This document shows positions 44,953-53,893 of a stretch of 64,000 nucleotides of DNA, piece by piece. This stretch comes from Arenibacter algicola (GTDB taxonomy: Bacteria > Bacteroidota > Bacteroidia > Flavobacteriales > Flavobacteriaceae). The DNA lies in NCBI RefSeq assembly GCF_000733925.1, contig NZ_JPOO01000001.1:930001-994000 (forward strand), written 5' to 3'. Within the stretch, counting starts at the first letter, position 1. Each line of letters begins with the position of its first letter. A model generated the notes under the pieces. The model had not been told where the DNA came from. It did no database searches and saw nothing but the letters and a program-made list of their open reading frames with translations. Both the position numbers and the translations under genes were made by a program.

Positions 44953-44995
44953 TATATTTGCAGCTTGTTTTTGTTTCGTCATACTGAAACAAAAA
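44953..44995 (+). promoter_or_regulatory. aroA promoter -7 box and 5' leader hairpin
   Basis: Exact TATATTTG at 44953-44960, followed by CAGC as in the queA promoter. Then TTTTTGTTTC (44968-44977) and GAAACAAAAA (44986-44995) form a perfect 10-bp stem with an 8-nt loop in the expected 5' leader, ahead of the TTG start at 45030. It has no T-run, so it may affect translation or RNA stability. Confidence 0.55.
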
Positions 44996-45029
44996 ATATT
45001 GTAAATACGTCTTAAAAATTCCATATAAA

Positions 45030-46259
45030 TTGAAGTTACACTTATCTGCCCCATCGGAAACCCTAATAAAATCAACAGTAAAAATAACAGGATCCAAAAG
45101 CGAATCCAATAGATTGTTGTTGCTGCAGGCCCTGTTTCCCTCTATAAAAATAGATAACCTTTCCAATTCCGATGATGCGGAAGTTATGCAAAAGGGATTG
45201 CAGATCAGTAACGGCGTGGTAGATATTCACCATGCAGGTACTGCCATGCGTTTTTTGACCGCCTATTTTGCGTCACAGGAGAATAAAGAAGTTACCCTCA
45301 CAGGGTCTAAACGAATGACGGAAAGGCCTATAAAAGTATTGGTGGAGGCATTGAGGAGCCTGGGTGCGGAAATAAGTTACCTAAAGGACGAAGGGTATCC
45401 GCCTATTGCCATAAAAGGTAAAAAATTAACACAGAATAAAGTTAGCCTGCCAGCAGATATCAGCAGTCAGTATATTTCGGCTTTGTTATTAATAGCGCCA
45501 AGTCTTGAAAATGGGATCGAGTTGGAGTTGGTTGGTAAAATTACATCCGTACCATATATAAAAATGACCTTGGGTCTGCTTTCCCAAATTGGGGTGGCGA
45601 GTTCTTTTCAGGGGAATACCATTAAGGTGTCACCGAAAAAAGCAGTTGAACCTACCATCCAAGTAGTAGAATCAGATTGGAGTTCCGCCTCCTATTTTTA
45701 TAGTATAGCGGCACTTTGTGATATAGGTACGGAAATTTCGTTATCTGCTTATAATAAGAATAGCCTTCAAGGGGATAGTGTACTTAAGGAAATCTACAAG
45801 GATTTTGGCGTGGAAACCAGCTTTAAGGGCCATGAGGTATTATTGAAGAAAATTGCAGCACCCAACAATGCCACTTTCAATTTGGACCTGGCAAATGCAC
45901 CGGATATAGCGCAGACCATAGCGGTAACATGTTTAGGTTTGGGCGTTGGATGTCATATGACGGGCCTACATACGCTTAAAATTAAGGAAACCGATAGGCT
46001 GGAAGCATTAAAGACGGAATTGACCAAGTTGGGCGCATCCATATCCGTAACGGATAAAACTTTGACCTTGGAGCCTTCCAAAGAAATAAAAAAGGAAATT
46101 GCTATAGATACCTATAACGATCATAGAATGGCCATGGCCTTTGCTCCACTGGCTCTTAAGACTACACTGTTCGTGAACGATGCGGAAGTGGTATCCAAAT
46201 CATATCCAGACTTTTGGGAGGATATGAAAAAACTGAAATTCAAGGTGCAAACCGTTTGA
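45030..46259 (+). CDS. aroA: 3-phosphoshikimate 1-carboxyvinyltransferase (EPSP synthase)
   Basis: A 409-residue shikimate pathway enzyme joining shikimate 3-phosphate and phosphoenolpyruvate. ITGSKSESNRLLLLQAL (about 21-37), GTAMRFLTAYFA (about 71-82) with a conserved Arg, and NDHRMAMAFAPLAL near the C-terminus are characteristic. The start is TTG at 45030 (MKLHLSAPSE); no suitable ATG is nearby. It has its own promoter, unlinked to the attenuator-controlled operon at 37408-41648. Confidence 0.96.
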   Translation: MKLHLSAPSETLIKSTVKITGSKSESNRLLLLQALFPSIKIDNLSNSDDAEVMQKGLQISNGVVDIHHAGTAMRFLTAYFASQENKEVTLTGSKRMTERPIKVLVEALRSLGAEISYLKDEGYPPIAIKGKKLTQNKVSLPADISSQYISALLLIAPSLENGIELELVGKITSVPYIKMTLGLLSQIGVASSFQGNTIKVSPKKAVEPTIQVVESDWSSASYFYSIAALCDIGTEISLSAYNKNSLQGDSVLKEIYKDFGVETSFKGHEVLLKKIAAPNNATFNLDLANAPDIAQTIAVTCLGLGVGCHMTGLHTLKIKETDRLEALKTELTKLGASISVTDKTLTLEPSKEIKKEIAIDTYNDHRMAMAFAPLALKTTLFVNDAEVVSKSYPDFWEDMKKLKFKVQTV

Positions 46260-46282
46260 TTTTTATTTAAATAGGGTTTTAC

Positions 46283-46314
46283 TTGACATCGCCCCCTGCA
46301 TCGTCGTATATTTG
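46283..46314 (+). promoter_or_regulatory. queA promoter
   Basis: TTG at 46283-46285 (-33) and exact TATATTTG at 46307-46314 (-7), spaced 21 bp, within the Bacteroidota range. It lies 40 bp before the ATG at 46355. Confidence 0.65.
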
Positions 46315-46354
46315 CAGCCGCTAAACATTAATCTAAATTTAAGGAATATACTAA

Positions 46355-47404
46355 ATGAAATTATCGCACTTCAATTTTGAACTTCCAAATGAATTATTGG
46401 CAGAGTATCCGGCAGAGAACAGGGATGAGTCCAAATTAATGGTAATTCATAGGGATACAGGTAAAATAGAGCACAAAATGTTCAAGGATCTTATTGACTA
46501 TTTTGATGAGGGCGATGTAATGGTGCTTAACAATACCAAAGTTTTTCCTGCTAGATTATATGGTAATAAGGAAAAGACAGGTGCTAGAATCGAGGTATTT
46601 TTATTACGGGAATTAAACGAGGAACAACGTCTTTGGGATGTGTTGGTAGATCCGGCACGTAAAATAAGAATTGGGAACAAGCTTTATTTTGGTGATGATG
46701 AGACTCTAGTGGCCGAGGTAATAGACAATACTACCTCTAGGGGAAGAACATTGAGGTTCCTTTATGATGGTTCATATACCGATTTTAGAAGAAAATTAAA
46801 GGAACTGGGTGAAACTCCTTTGCCCAAATATATTAAGCGAAAGGTAGAGGCCGAAGACGAAAAAAGATATCAAACTATTTATGCAAAGCATGAAGGTGCA
46901 GTTGCAGCGCCTACTGCTGGTCTGCATTTTTCCAAACATTTGTTGAAAAGATTGGAAATAAAGGGAATCGACTTTGCTGAGGTTACCCTGCATGTAGGTC
47001 TTGGGACTTTTAATCCTGTGGAAGTAGAGGATCTTTCCAAACACAAGATGGATAGTGAGGAATTGATCATAGATGAAAAGGCAACTGAAATTGTGAATTC
47101 CGCCAAACTTAAGAAGCGTAGGATATGTGCTGTAGGTACAACCGCTATGAGAGCTTTGGAAAGTGCGGTGTCTTCTCAGCAGACGCTAAATACCTTTGAT
47201 GGTTGGACAAACAAGTTTGTTTTTCCTCCTTACGATTTTAGTATAGCCAATGCCATGGTGACCAATTTTCATTTGCCCAAATCTACTCTCTTGATGATGG
47301 TTTCGGCTTTTATGGGACACGATTTGATGAAAAAGGCATATAAAGAGGCAATATTGGAAGGGTATAAGTTTTATTCTTACGGGGATGCAATGTTGATTAT
47401 ATAG
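46355..47404 (+). CDS. queA: S-adenosylmethionine:tRNA ribosyltransferase-isomerase
   Basis: A 349-residue enzyme that transfers the ribosyl part of SAM to preQ1 in tRNA, making epoxyqueuosine. YPAENRDESKLMVI (about 18-31), DVMVLNNTKVFPARLYG, PTAGLHFSKHLL and the C-terminal NFHLPKSTLLMMVSAFMG are all family signatures. Single gene with a clear promoter and terminator. Pairs functionally with the VUT transporter at 399. Confidence 0.97.
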   Translation: MKLSHFNFELPNELLAEYPAENRDESKLMVIHRDTGKIEHKMFKDLIDYFDEGDVMVLNNTKVFPARLYGNKEKTGARIEVFLLRELNEEQRLWDVLVDPARKIRIGNKLYFGDDETLVAEVIDNTTSRGRTLRFLYDGSYTDFRRKLKELGETPLPKYIKRKVEAEDEKRYQTIYAKHEGAVAAPTAGLHFSKHLLKRLEIKGIDFAEVTLHVGLGTFNPVEVEDLSKHKMDSEELIIDEKATEIVNSAKLKKRRICAVGTTAMRALESAVSSQQTLNTFDGWTNKFVFPPYDFSIANAMVTNFHLPKSTLLMMVSAFMGHDLMKKAYKEAILEGYKFYSYGDAMLII

Positions 47405-47424
47405 GTGTCCAAAAATAATACTAA

Positions 47425-47471
47425 GATCCCGTCAGTATCGCAGATAATTGTGGATTGACGGGATTTTTTTA
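47425..47471 (+). terminator. terminator after queA
   Basis: ATCCCGTCA (47426-47434) and TGACGGGAT (47456-47464) form a 9-bp stem with a 21-nt loop and seven T after it. The rlmN start is 30 bp from the stem. Confidence 0.85.
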
Positions 47472-47493
47472 TAGAATCATTTATCTTTAGGAA

Positions 47494-48540
47494 GTGGAAG
47501 TTGCAAAAAATAAGAAGGATATAAGGGCATATACCAAAGATCAACTTAGGTCGTTCTTTGAATCCCAGGGAGACAAGGCCTTTAGGGGCAACCAGGTCTA
47601 TGAATGGCTATGGCAAAAATCGGCCCATACCTTTGAGGATATGACCAATATTTCCAAAGAAACCAGGCAGATGTTGGAGGATAATTTTGTGATCAACCAC
47701 ATTAAGGTGGATCAAATGCAACGAAGTAGTGACGGAACCATTAAAAATGCAGTTCGCCTACACGATGATCTCATAGTGGAATCTGTGTTAATTCCTACCA
47801 AGACCAGAACAACCGCCTGTGTGTCCAGTCAAGTGGGCTGCAGTTTGGATTGTAAATTTTGTGCTACTGCCCGACTAAAGCGGATGAGAAATCTTAACCC
47901 GGACGAGATTTATGACCAGGTAGTGGCCATTGATAATGAGAGCAGGTTATATTTTGATCGTCCTTTGAGCAATATTGTTTTTATGGGTATGGGAGAGCCC
48001 TTGATGAATTATAACAATGTACTTAAGGCAATTGATAAGATAACCTCTCCTGAAGGATTGGGGATGTCTCCCAAGCGCATTACCGTGTCTACTTCAGGTG
48101 TTCCAAAAATGATACGTAAAATGGCGGACGAGGAAGTGAAATTTAAATTGGCTGTTTCCTTGCATTCTGCCATAGATGAAATAAGGACTTCCATAATGCC
48201 CTTTAACGCAACTTTTACCTTGGCCGACCTAAGGGAGGCACTTGAATATTGGTACCAAAAGACAAAAAGTAGAATAACCTATGAATATGTGGTTTGGGAA
48301 GGTATTAACAACACCCAAAGGGATGCCAATGCCTTGGTGGATTTCTGCAGGTTTGCCCCCTCCAAGGTTAACCTTATAGAGTACAACCCTATAGACGATG
48401 GGGATTTTCAACAGGCAAATAATACTGCCATTGAAATGTATGTCAGAACTTTGGAGCAAAATGGCATAACGGTTACCGTAAGACGTTCCAGGGGCAAGGA
48501 TATTGATGCGGCCTGTGGGCAGTTGGCCAATAAATCTTAG
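47494..48540 (+). CDS. rlmN: dual-specificity rRNA/tRNA adenine-C2 methyltransferase
   Basis: A 348-residue radical SAM enzyme methylating A2503 of 23S rRNA and A37 of tRNAs. The 4Fe-4S motif is CSLDCKFC (about 116-123). The catalytic Cys near the C-terminus lies in RGKDIDAACGQLA, and GMGEPLMNY is also typical. The start is GTG at 47494 (MEVAKNKKDIRAYTKDQLR). Confidence 0.96.
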   Translation: MEVAKNKKDIRAYTKDQLRSFFESQGDKAFRGNQVYEWLWQKSAHTFEDMTNISKETRQMLEDNFVINHIKVDQMQRSSDGTIKNAVRLHDDLIVESVLIPTKTRTTACVSSQVGCSLDCKFCATARLKRMRNLNPDEIYDQVVAIDNESRLYFDRPLSNIVFMGMGEPLMNYNNVLKAIDKITSPEGLGMSPKRITVSTSGVPKMIRKMADEEVKFKLAVSLHSAIDEIRTSIMPFNATFTLADLREALEYWYQKTKSRITYEYVVWEGINNTQRDANALVDFCRFAPSKVNLIEYNPIDDGDFQQANNTAIEMYVRTLEQNGITVTVRRSRGKDIDAACGQLANKS

Positions 48541-48709
48541 AGAATCCTGGTCCGAGGCAAGGCAACTTTTACTCGTGTCAATCCCTTATGCAAATTCGCT
48601 GAAATCTATAATTTAGGGTTACATTACCATTGTTGGCTGTTAATTACTATGTTTTTTTACCTAATTTTACGCAACTGAACTAGCAATCCAAAACAGCTTA
48701 AATAATCCC

Positions 48710-49687
48710 TTGAAAATTGTATCCCAAATAAAGGAACCGATTAATCAGGAAATGGAACTTTTTGAAAAAAAGTTTTATGAATCCATGTCTTCCAAGGTTG
48801 CCTTATTAAATAGGATTACTTACTATATCGTTAACAGAAAAGGGAAGCAGATGCGCCCAATGTTCGTCTTTCTTACGGCGAAAATGTTAAACAATGGTGA
48901 GGTAAACGAAAGGACCTATAGGGGTGCATCGGTCATTGAGCTCATACATACGGCCACCTTGGTACATGACGATGTGGTAGACGATAGCAACAAACGCCGT
49001 GGCTTCTTTTCTGTAAATGCTTTATGGAAGAATAAAATTGCTGTATTGGTTGGGGATTATCTTCTTTCCAAAGGCCTTCTGCTGTCTATAGATAATGGTG
49101 ATTTTGATCTACTTAAAATTATTTCTGTCGCTGTACGTGAAATGAGTGAGGGAGAATTGCTGCAAATTGAGAAGGCAAGGCGTTTGGACATTACCGAGGA
49201 GGTATATTATGAAATTATAAGGCAGAAGACAGCAACCTTGATCGCTGCTTGCTGTAGTCTGGGGGCCTGTTCTGTAAAGCCGGATTCTCCGGATGTGGAA
49301 ACTTTTAGGAAATTTGGGGAGCTCATAGGTATGGCCTTTCAAATCAAGGATGATCTGTTCGATTACGGGGAGGAAAGAATTGGCAAGCCTACGGGTATCG
49401 ACATCAAGGAACAAAAAATGACCCTGCCCTTGATATATGTTCTTAATAAATGTTCCAAGACGGAAAAAAAATGGTTGATCAATTCCATTAAGAATCACAA
49501 CAAGGATAAAAAACGGGTCAAGGAAGTCATTGCTTTTGTAAAAGCGAACGGTGGTCTTGAATATGCCGTAAAAAAAATGCTGGCCTACAAGGAAGAAGCC
49601 TTGGCCTTATTGGATGCCTATCCAGATTCTGAATATAAAAGTTCGCTTAAACTTATGGTGAACTATGTGGTAGACCGTAAAAAGTAA
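48710..49687 (+). CDS. polyprenyl diphosphate synthase
   Basis: A 325-residue trans-prenyltransferase for long-chain (probably quinone side-chain) isoprenoids. The two Asp-rich motifs are HDDVVDDS (first, DDxxD) and DDLFDYG (second), with GKQMRPMFVFLTAKM upstream. It starts at TTG 48710 (MKIVSQIKEP). The product length cannot be read from sequence; an octaprenyl or heptaprenyl synthase for menaquinone is the likely reading. Confidence 0.92.
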   Translation: MKIVSQIKEPINQEMELFEKKFYESMSSKVALLNRITYYIVNRKGKQMRPMFVFLTAKMLNNGEVNERTYRGASVIELIHTATLVHDDVVDDSNKRRGFFSVNALWKNKIAVLVGDYLLSKGLLLSIDNGDFDLLKIISVAVREMSEGELLQIEKARRLDITEEVYYEIIRQKTATLIAACCSLGACSVKPDSPDVETFRKFGELIGMAFQIKDDLFDYGEERIGKPTGIDIKEQKMTLPLIYVLNKCSKTEKKWLINSIKNHNKDKKRVKEVIAFVKANGGLEYAVKKMLAYKEEALALLDAYPDSEYKSSLKLMVNYVVDRKK

Positions 49688-49757
49688 GTCTTTAACTCTG
49701 TAATCAGTATGAAATCGGTTTCCGACCACACTTTGGTTTGTGATAATTGAATTAATA

Positions 49758-50024
49758 TTAGTTGGTTTGTTCCAGGCTCTTTCCGGTATCTATACCGCGT
49801 TGCATTTCTTCGGTAAATTCATCCTGGTAATAAGTTCTTTTGCAATGGGAACAGCTTATGGAGGAAAAGGAGCCCACTCTAAAAAGGGAAATCCAGAAAA
49901 GGTGAAAATGGGTGGTACTTGTTACTGCTGTTAAGGTGTCCTTATTGCCGCAGTAGGGACAGGCCACATTTTGAAGCAATTTTGAAGTTGTTTTTCCGGG
50001 TTTGGTTCCTAGAAATAATATCAT
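49758..50024 (-). CDS. small zinc-ribbon protein
   Basis: An 88-residue protein with two CxxC pairs: CPYC (about 22-25) and CSHC (about 57-60), separated by a hydrophobic FHLFWISLFRVG segment. ILFLGTKPGK at the start and CKRTYYQDEFTEEM at the end are familiar from flavobacterial zinc-ribbon proteins. Chosen over the overlapping plus-strand frame because the Cys pattern and conserved start are coherent. The function is unknown. It lies between the polyprenyl synthase and dnaG. Confidence 0.78.
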   Translation of the reverse strand: MILFLGTKPGKTTSKLLQNVACPYCGNKDTLTAVTSTTHFHLFWISLFRVGSFSSISCSHCKRTYYQDEFTEEMQRGIDTGKSLEQTN

Positions 50025-50147
50025 TTCCTATTGGTTTATTCTTCTAAATGGAAATCGCAATTTAGCAATATTTCTTTTACAAGCATGGTTTTCCTTTTTA
50101 CAACAGACCTTAAAGTACTATCTTTAACCTTCTAAAAAATGTAAAGA

Positions 50148-52127
50148 TTGATTTCAAAAACCACTATAGATAAAGTATATGAATCAGCCCGTTTGGAGGA
50201 GGTCATAGGGGATTTTGTGCAATTAAAGAAATCGGGCTCCAACTTTAAGGGGCTAAGTCCTTTTACCGATGAGCGTAGCCCTAGCTTCATGGTCTCGCCG
50301 GTAAAACAGATATGGAAGGATTTTAGTAGTGGTAAGGGAGGGAATGTTGTAGCTTTTTTGATGGAGCACGAACATTTTTCCTATCCTGAGGCTATTAAAT
50401 ATTTGGCCAGAAAGTACAATATTGAAATTGAGGAAACAGAGCTGAGCAACGAACAGAAAGAACAGACCAATGAACGGGAAAGTATGTATCTGGTTTCTGA
50501 ATTTGCCCAGAAATATTTCTCGGAGGTCTTATGGGAAAGGGAGCAGGGCAAGGCCATTGGTCTAAGTTATTTTAAGGAACGTGGCTTTACGGATGATACC
50601 ATCAAGAAGTTTGATCTGGGCTATTGTTTGGATCAGTGGGACGGTTTTACCAAAGCAGCCCTCAACAAGGGGTATCAATTAAATTATTTGGAGAAAACGG
50701 GCCTTACTATTGTCAAGGACGATGCGGCCGACAAGGATAACAAAAAGACCTTTGATAGGTTTAAAGGGCGAGTTATGTTTCCTATACACAGCATGAGTGG
50801 TAGGGTGCTTGGTTTTGGGGGCAGGATATTGACGAATGATAAAAAGGCGGCCAAATACTTAAATTCCCCGGAAAGTGATATTTACCACAAAAGCAAGGTG
50901 CTATATGGCATCTACCATGCAAAGCAGGCTATTGCCAAGGAAGACAACTGTTACTTGGTAGAAGGGTATACGGATGTTATTCAGATGTACCAAAGGGGTA
51001 TTCACAATGTAGTTTCTTCCAGTGGTACGGCTTTGACTTCAGATCAGATCAGATTGATCAATAGGCTCACCAAGAATATAACCGTTTTGTTCGATGGCGA
51101 TGCGGCTGGATTACGGGCTTCGCTTAGGGGAATAGACCTTATTCTGGAACAGGGGATGAACGTTAAAGTATGTACCTTTCCGGAAGGGGAAGACCCTGAT
51201 AGTTTTTCCAAGAACAATGACTATGAGGATGTGGTGCTATACCTACAGGAGAATTCCAAGGACTTTATTCAGTTCAAAGCTTCTTTGTTGGTAGAGGAAG
51301 CAGCCAACGACCCTATCAAAAGAGCGGATACGGTTAGGGATATTGTTAATAGTATTTCTAAAATTCCAGATAGGATACAGAAGGAAATCTATATACAGGA
51401 GTGTGCACAGATTATGAATATTTCCGAGGCGGTTTTGTTCAATACCTTGGCGCAGATTGGGAAAAAGGATGTATCGGATGCCAATAAAAAGATAAAACAG
51501 GAGCAGCAGGCCTTTGATGTGGTCAAGAACGAACCATTAAGACAGAAGGTAGATGTGCAATACGAGCTAGAGCGTAAGATTATAGAGGTGTTGCTGCTTT
51601 ATGGGGATATGGAACAACAATTCGAGGATTTGGTTTTAAAGGAAAATGAAAAGGGCGACTTGGAACTGGAGCCGGAATCTCTGGAGGCCAAAGTTTACGA
51701 AAAGATATATCTCGATTTACAGGACGATGAAATTGAGCTTGCCAATGAGCAGTTCAGAAATATTTATTATAGATTGATGGAAGACCTTAATGAGAAGGAA
51801 ATTTTTTCCATTACCAACTTTATTGCAAATTTGGACCAAGAACTGGCATCGGAAATTTCTTCAATTTTAATGGAAGAAGAAAAGTACGTTCTGCATCGCT
51901 GGGAAGAAAAGGATATATATCCGAAAGATAAAAAAGTAGGGATTTCCCAATTGGTAAGCGAAACCATTTTAACGTTGAGATGCTACTTGATTAAAAAGAG
52001 GATAGGTTCCCTTCAGGAGAACACCTTAAATAAACAGGAAGGAAATATGGAAACCTTGGAAGAGATTATGAATTATATACAACTCAATGTATTGTTGAAC
52101 AAAAAGCTCAACAGGGTTCTTTCTTAG
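50148..52127 (+). CDS. dnaG: DNA primase with degenerate zinc-binding domain
   Basis: A 659-residue primase that makes RNA primers at the replication fork. The Toprim core (about 262-345) has LVEGYTDVIQMYQRG and LFDGDAAGLRASLRGID. The N-terminal CHC2-type domain keeps its fold motifs but not its ligands. SPFTDERSPSF replaces CPFHxEKTPSF, and DFSSGKGGN replaces CFGCGKGGN, so all four zinc ligands are gone (Ser, Thr, Asp, Ser). The start is TTG at 50148. Convergent with the response regulator gene across a bidirectional terminator. The family is certain; zinc loss is inferred by alignment from memory. Confidence 0.95.
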   Translation: MISKTTIDKVYESARLEEVIGDFVQLKKSGSNFKGLSPFTDERSPSFMVSPVKQIWKDFSSGKGGNVVAFLMEHEHFSYPEAIKYLARKYNIEIEETELSNEQKEQTNERESMYLVSEFAQKYFSEVLWEREQGKAIGLSYFKERGFTDDTIKKFDLGYCLDQWDGFTKAALNKGYQLNYLEKTGLTIVKDDAADKDNKKTFDRFKGRVMFPIHSMSGRVLGFGGRILTNDKKAAKYLNSPESDIYHKSKVLYGIYHAKQAIAKEDNCYLVEGYTDVIQMYQRGIHNVVSSSGTALTSDQIRLINRLTKNITVLFDGDAAGLRASLRGIDLILEQGMNVKVCTFPEGEDPDSFSKNNDYEDVVLYLQENSKDFIQFKASLLVEEAANDPIKRADTVRDIVNSISKIPDRIQKEIYIQECAQIMNISEAVLFNTLAQIGKKDVSDANKKIKQEQQAFDVVKNEPLRQKVDVQYELERKIIEVLLLYGDMEQQFEDLVLKENEKGDLELEPESLEAKVYEKIYLDLQDDEIELANEQFRNIYYRLMEDLNEKEIFSITNFIANLDQELASEISSILMEEEKYVLHRWEEKDIYPKDKKVGISQLVSETILTLRCYLIKKRIGSLQENTLNKQEGNMETLEEIMNYIQLNVLLNKKLNRVLS

Positions 52128-52147
52128 GATTTCGGAATAGAGTGGAT

Positions 52148-52191
52148 AAAAAAAGACTGAAGTCCTATTTATTAGGAAATCAGTCTTTTTT
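52148..52191. terminator. bidirectional terminator between dnaG and the response regulator
   Basis: AAAAAAGACTGA (52149-52160) pairs with TCAGTCTTTTTT (52180-52191), with an inner CCTA/TAGG stem in the loop. It suits both convergent genes. Confidence 0.88.
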
Positions 52192-52212
52192 ATTCTTGAT
52201 TGGTTATTATAT

Positions 52213-52842
52213 CTAGTACAGTTCCAAAGCTTTGGCCTGCTGTAATAAATCCACTAGGTTGTCAACATTTAGTTTACGCATTAAGCGCGCCTTATAGGTG
52301 CTGACCGTTTTTTCGTTTAGATCCAAGCCTTGTGCTACTTCTTTGTTTCGCTTACCACTGGCCAAGAGCTTAAGGACTTCTACCTCCCTTGTGGAAAGTT
52401 TTCTAAAGAACCTTCTTGGTTTTTGTGTGCCTTCATCAAAAGCAAGGCGTTGTGCCAATTCGTTGGTAATAAACATATTGCCCTCGCTAACTTTTCGTAT
52501 AGCGCTTATTATGTAATCTATTTCCGATGTTTTGGATAAGTAGCCAAAAGCTCCTGCACGGATAGTACTTAGGGCATAAACATCTTCAGACTGACCGCTA
52601 TAGATCAAAACCCGTATATTGGGGTATTCCTTTTTTATTTTTCTAAGGGTTGCAATGCCATTAATTTCGGGGATGTCCATTTCCAGAAGAATTACGTCCG
52701 GGGTAAAAAGTTCCAGTTTGTTGAATAATTCCGTGGTGGTAGATGCATCGGCGATAACTTGAATATCGGAAACCGAATCCAAGACTTGTTTTACGCCCAT
52801 CCGTACTATAGGATGATTATCAGCAATTAAAATTTTGATCAT
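52213..52842 (-). CDS. LuxR/NarL-type response regulator with Glu at the phosphoacceptor site
   Basis: A 209-residue two-domain regulator: receiver (1-120) and LuxR-type HTH (about 145-205; LSTREVEVLKLLASGKRNKE). In the receiver the segment is PDVILLEMDIP, with Glu54 where the phosphorylated Asp normally stands and Asp56 two positions later. The acidic pocket start is ADNH, while the Ser switch (IYSGQS) and Lys (SKTSE) are kept. Asp-to-Glu often mimics the phosphorylated state, so it may be active without a kinase. No histidine kinase is nearby. The target genes are unknown. Confidence 0.88.
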   Translation of the reverse strand: MIKILIADNHPIVRMGVKQVLDSVSDIQVIADASTTTELFNKLELFTPDVILLEMDIPEINGIATLRKIKKEYPNIRVLIYSGQSEDVYALSTIRAGAFGYLSKTSEIDYIISAIRKVSEGNMFITNELAQRLAFDEGTQKPRRFFRKLSTREVEVLKLLASGKRNKEVAQGLDLNEKTVSTYKARLMRKLNVDNLVDLLQQAKALELY

Positions 52843-53011
52843 TTTAGGTTATTTTTCTAGATTTCAACATCAATAATCATGTCTAAAAATACTGACATGC
52901 AATGTAGGGTTAAAATATCTAATTCGATAAGCAAAGCTTCACTTTTTTATCCAAAACGGAAAATTTTCACATGTTTTTTCGATTTAATCACTTGGTTCTT
53001 AGGTGAGAGGT

Positions 53012-53800
53012 TCATTTTAACGAATTTGGTATTTCACAAACAGGAATTGGAACCATCTTATGTCTGTTTGCGCGGTTAAATCTTTTGTATATCTGAAAAA
53101 CCTCTTTTTGCCTATCAGAAAAATCCGTCTCCGCTTTTCCTTCTTCGTCCATTTGCATGGCCCATTCCAATTCTGGATAGGATGCTCCTATTTGGTCTTC
53201 GTCCGTTCTGTCGTCGCCCCATAGTCCATCGGTGGGTGCGGCCTTAATAATGTCCTCGTTAACGCCAAGGACCTTGGCAATTTCGTAGACTTCGGTTTTT
53301 AGTAGATCGGCAATCGGACTTAAGTCTACACCGCCATCTCCATATTTGGTGTAGAAGCCTACGCCGAAATCTTCCACCTTGTTCCCGGTACCAGCTACCA
53401 GCAGTTTGTTTAGGGCAGCAAAGTAATATAAGGTGGTCATTCTTAATCTGGCCCTGGTATTGGCCAAGGACATAAACCTATCCTCTTCATTGTCAACGGC
53501 GGGCAATGCATCTACCAAACTATCAAAAGTGGGTGTAAGGTTTACCTGTAGTCTTTCAACATTGTTATAGTTCTTTTTTAGCCATTTTATATGTTCGGAT
53601 GCACGGGTAACTTGGCTTTCGGCCTGGTGTATGGGCATTTCCAAACATAAAAGTTGTAGTCCTGTTCTCGCGCATAGGGTAGAGGTTACCGCGGAATCTA
53701 TACCTCCGGAAATTCCGATTACAAATCCCTTTATATTTGCGTTGTTGGCATATTCCTGTAACCATGTTACAATGTGGTCTATAACTTTTTCGGTCTGCAT
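53012..53800 (-). CDS. nadE: NH3-dependent NAD+ synthetase
   Basis: A 262-residue enzyme amidating nicotinic acid adenine dinucleotide to NAD. The PP-loop GISGGIDSAVT (about 28-38), GTGNKVEDFGVGFYTKYGDG and PTDGLWGDDRTDEDQIGA are diagnostic. It lacks the glutaminase domain, so ammonia is the direct nitrogen source. Divergent from gldB, a neighbourhood common in flavobacteria. Confidence 0.96.
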   Translation of the reverse strand: MQTEKVIDHIVTWLQEYANNANIKGFVIGISGGIDSAVTSTLCARTGLQLLCLEMPIHQAESQVTRASEHIKWLKKNYNNVERLQVNLTPTFDSLVDALPAVDNEEDRFMSLANTRARLRMTTLYYFAALNKLLVAGTGNKVEDFGVGFYTKYGDGGVDLSPIADLLKTEVYEIAKVLGVNEDIIKAAPTDGLWGDDRTDEDQIGASYPELEWAMQMDEEGKAETDFSDRQKEVFQIYKRFNRANRHKMVPIPVCEIPNSLK

Positions 53801-53893
53801 ATGAACAATTTATAAGGTTTAAAAACTTAACTTTGCACCGTAAAAATAAAGCCTAGAGTTTAATATTTAAAACATTAACCGAATTACTTTAGA

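Noticed and set aside
49740..49934. 64-codon plus-strand frame overlapping the zinc-ribbon gene
   Set aside because: It is the antisense shadow of the minus-strand protein whose two CxxC pairs and conserved start make sense.
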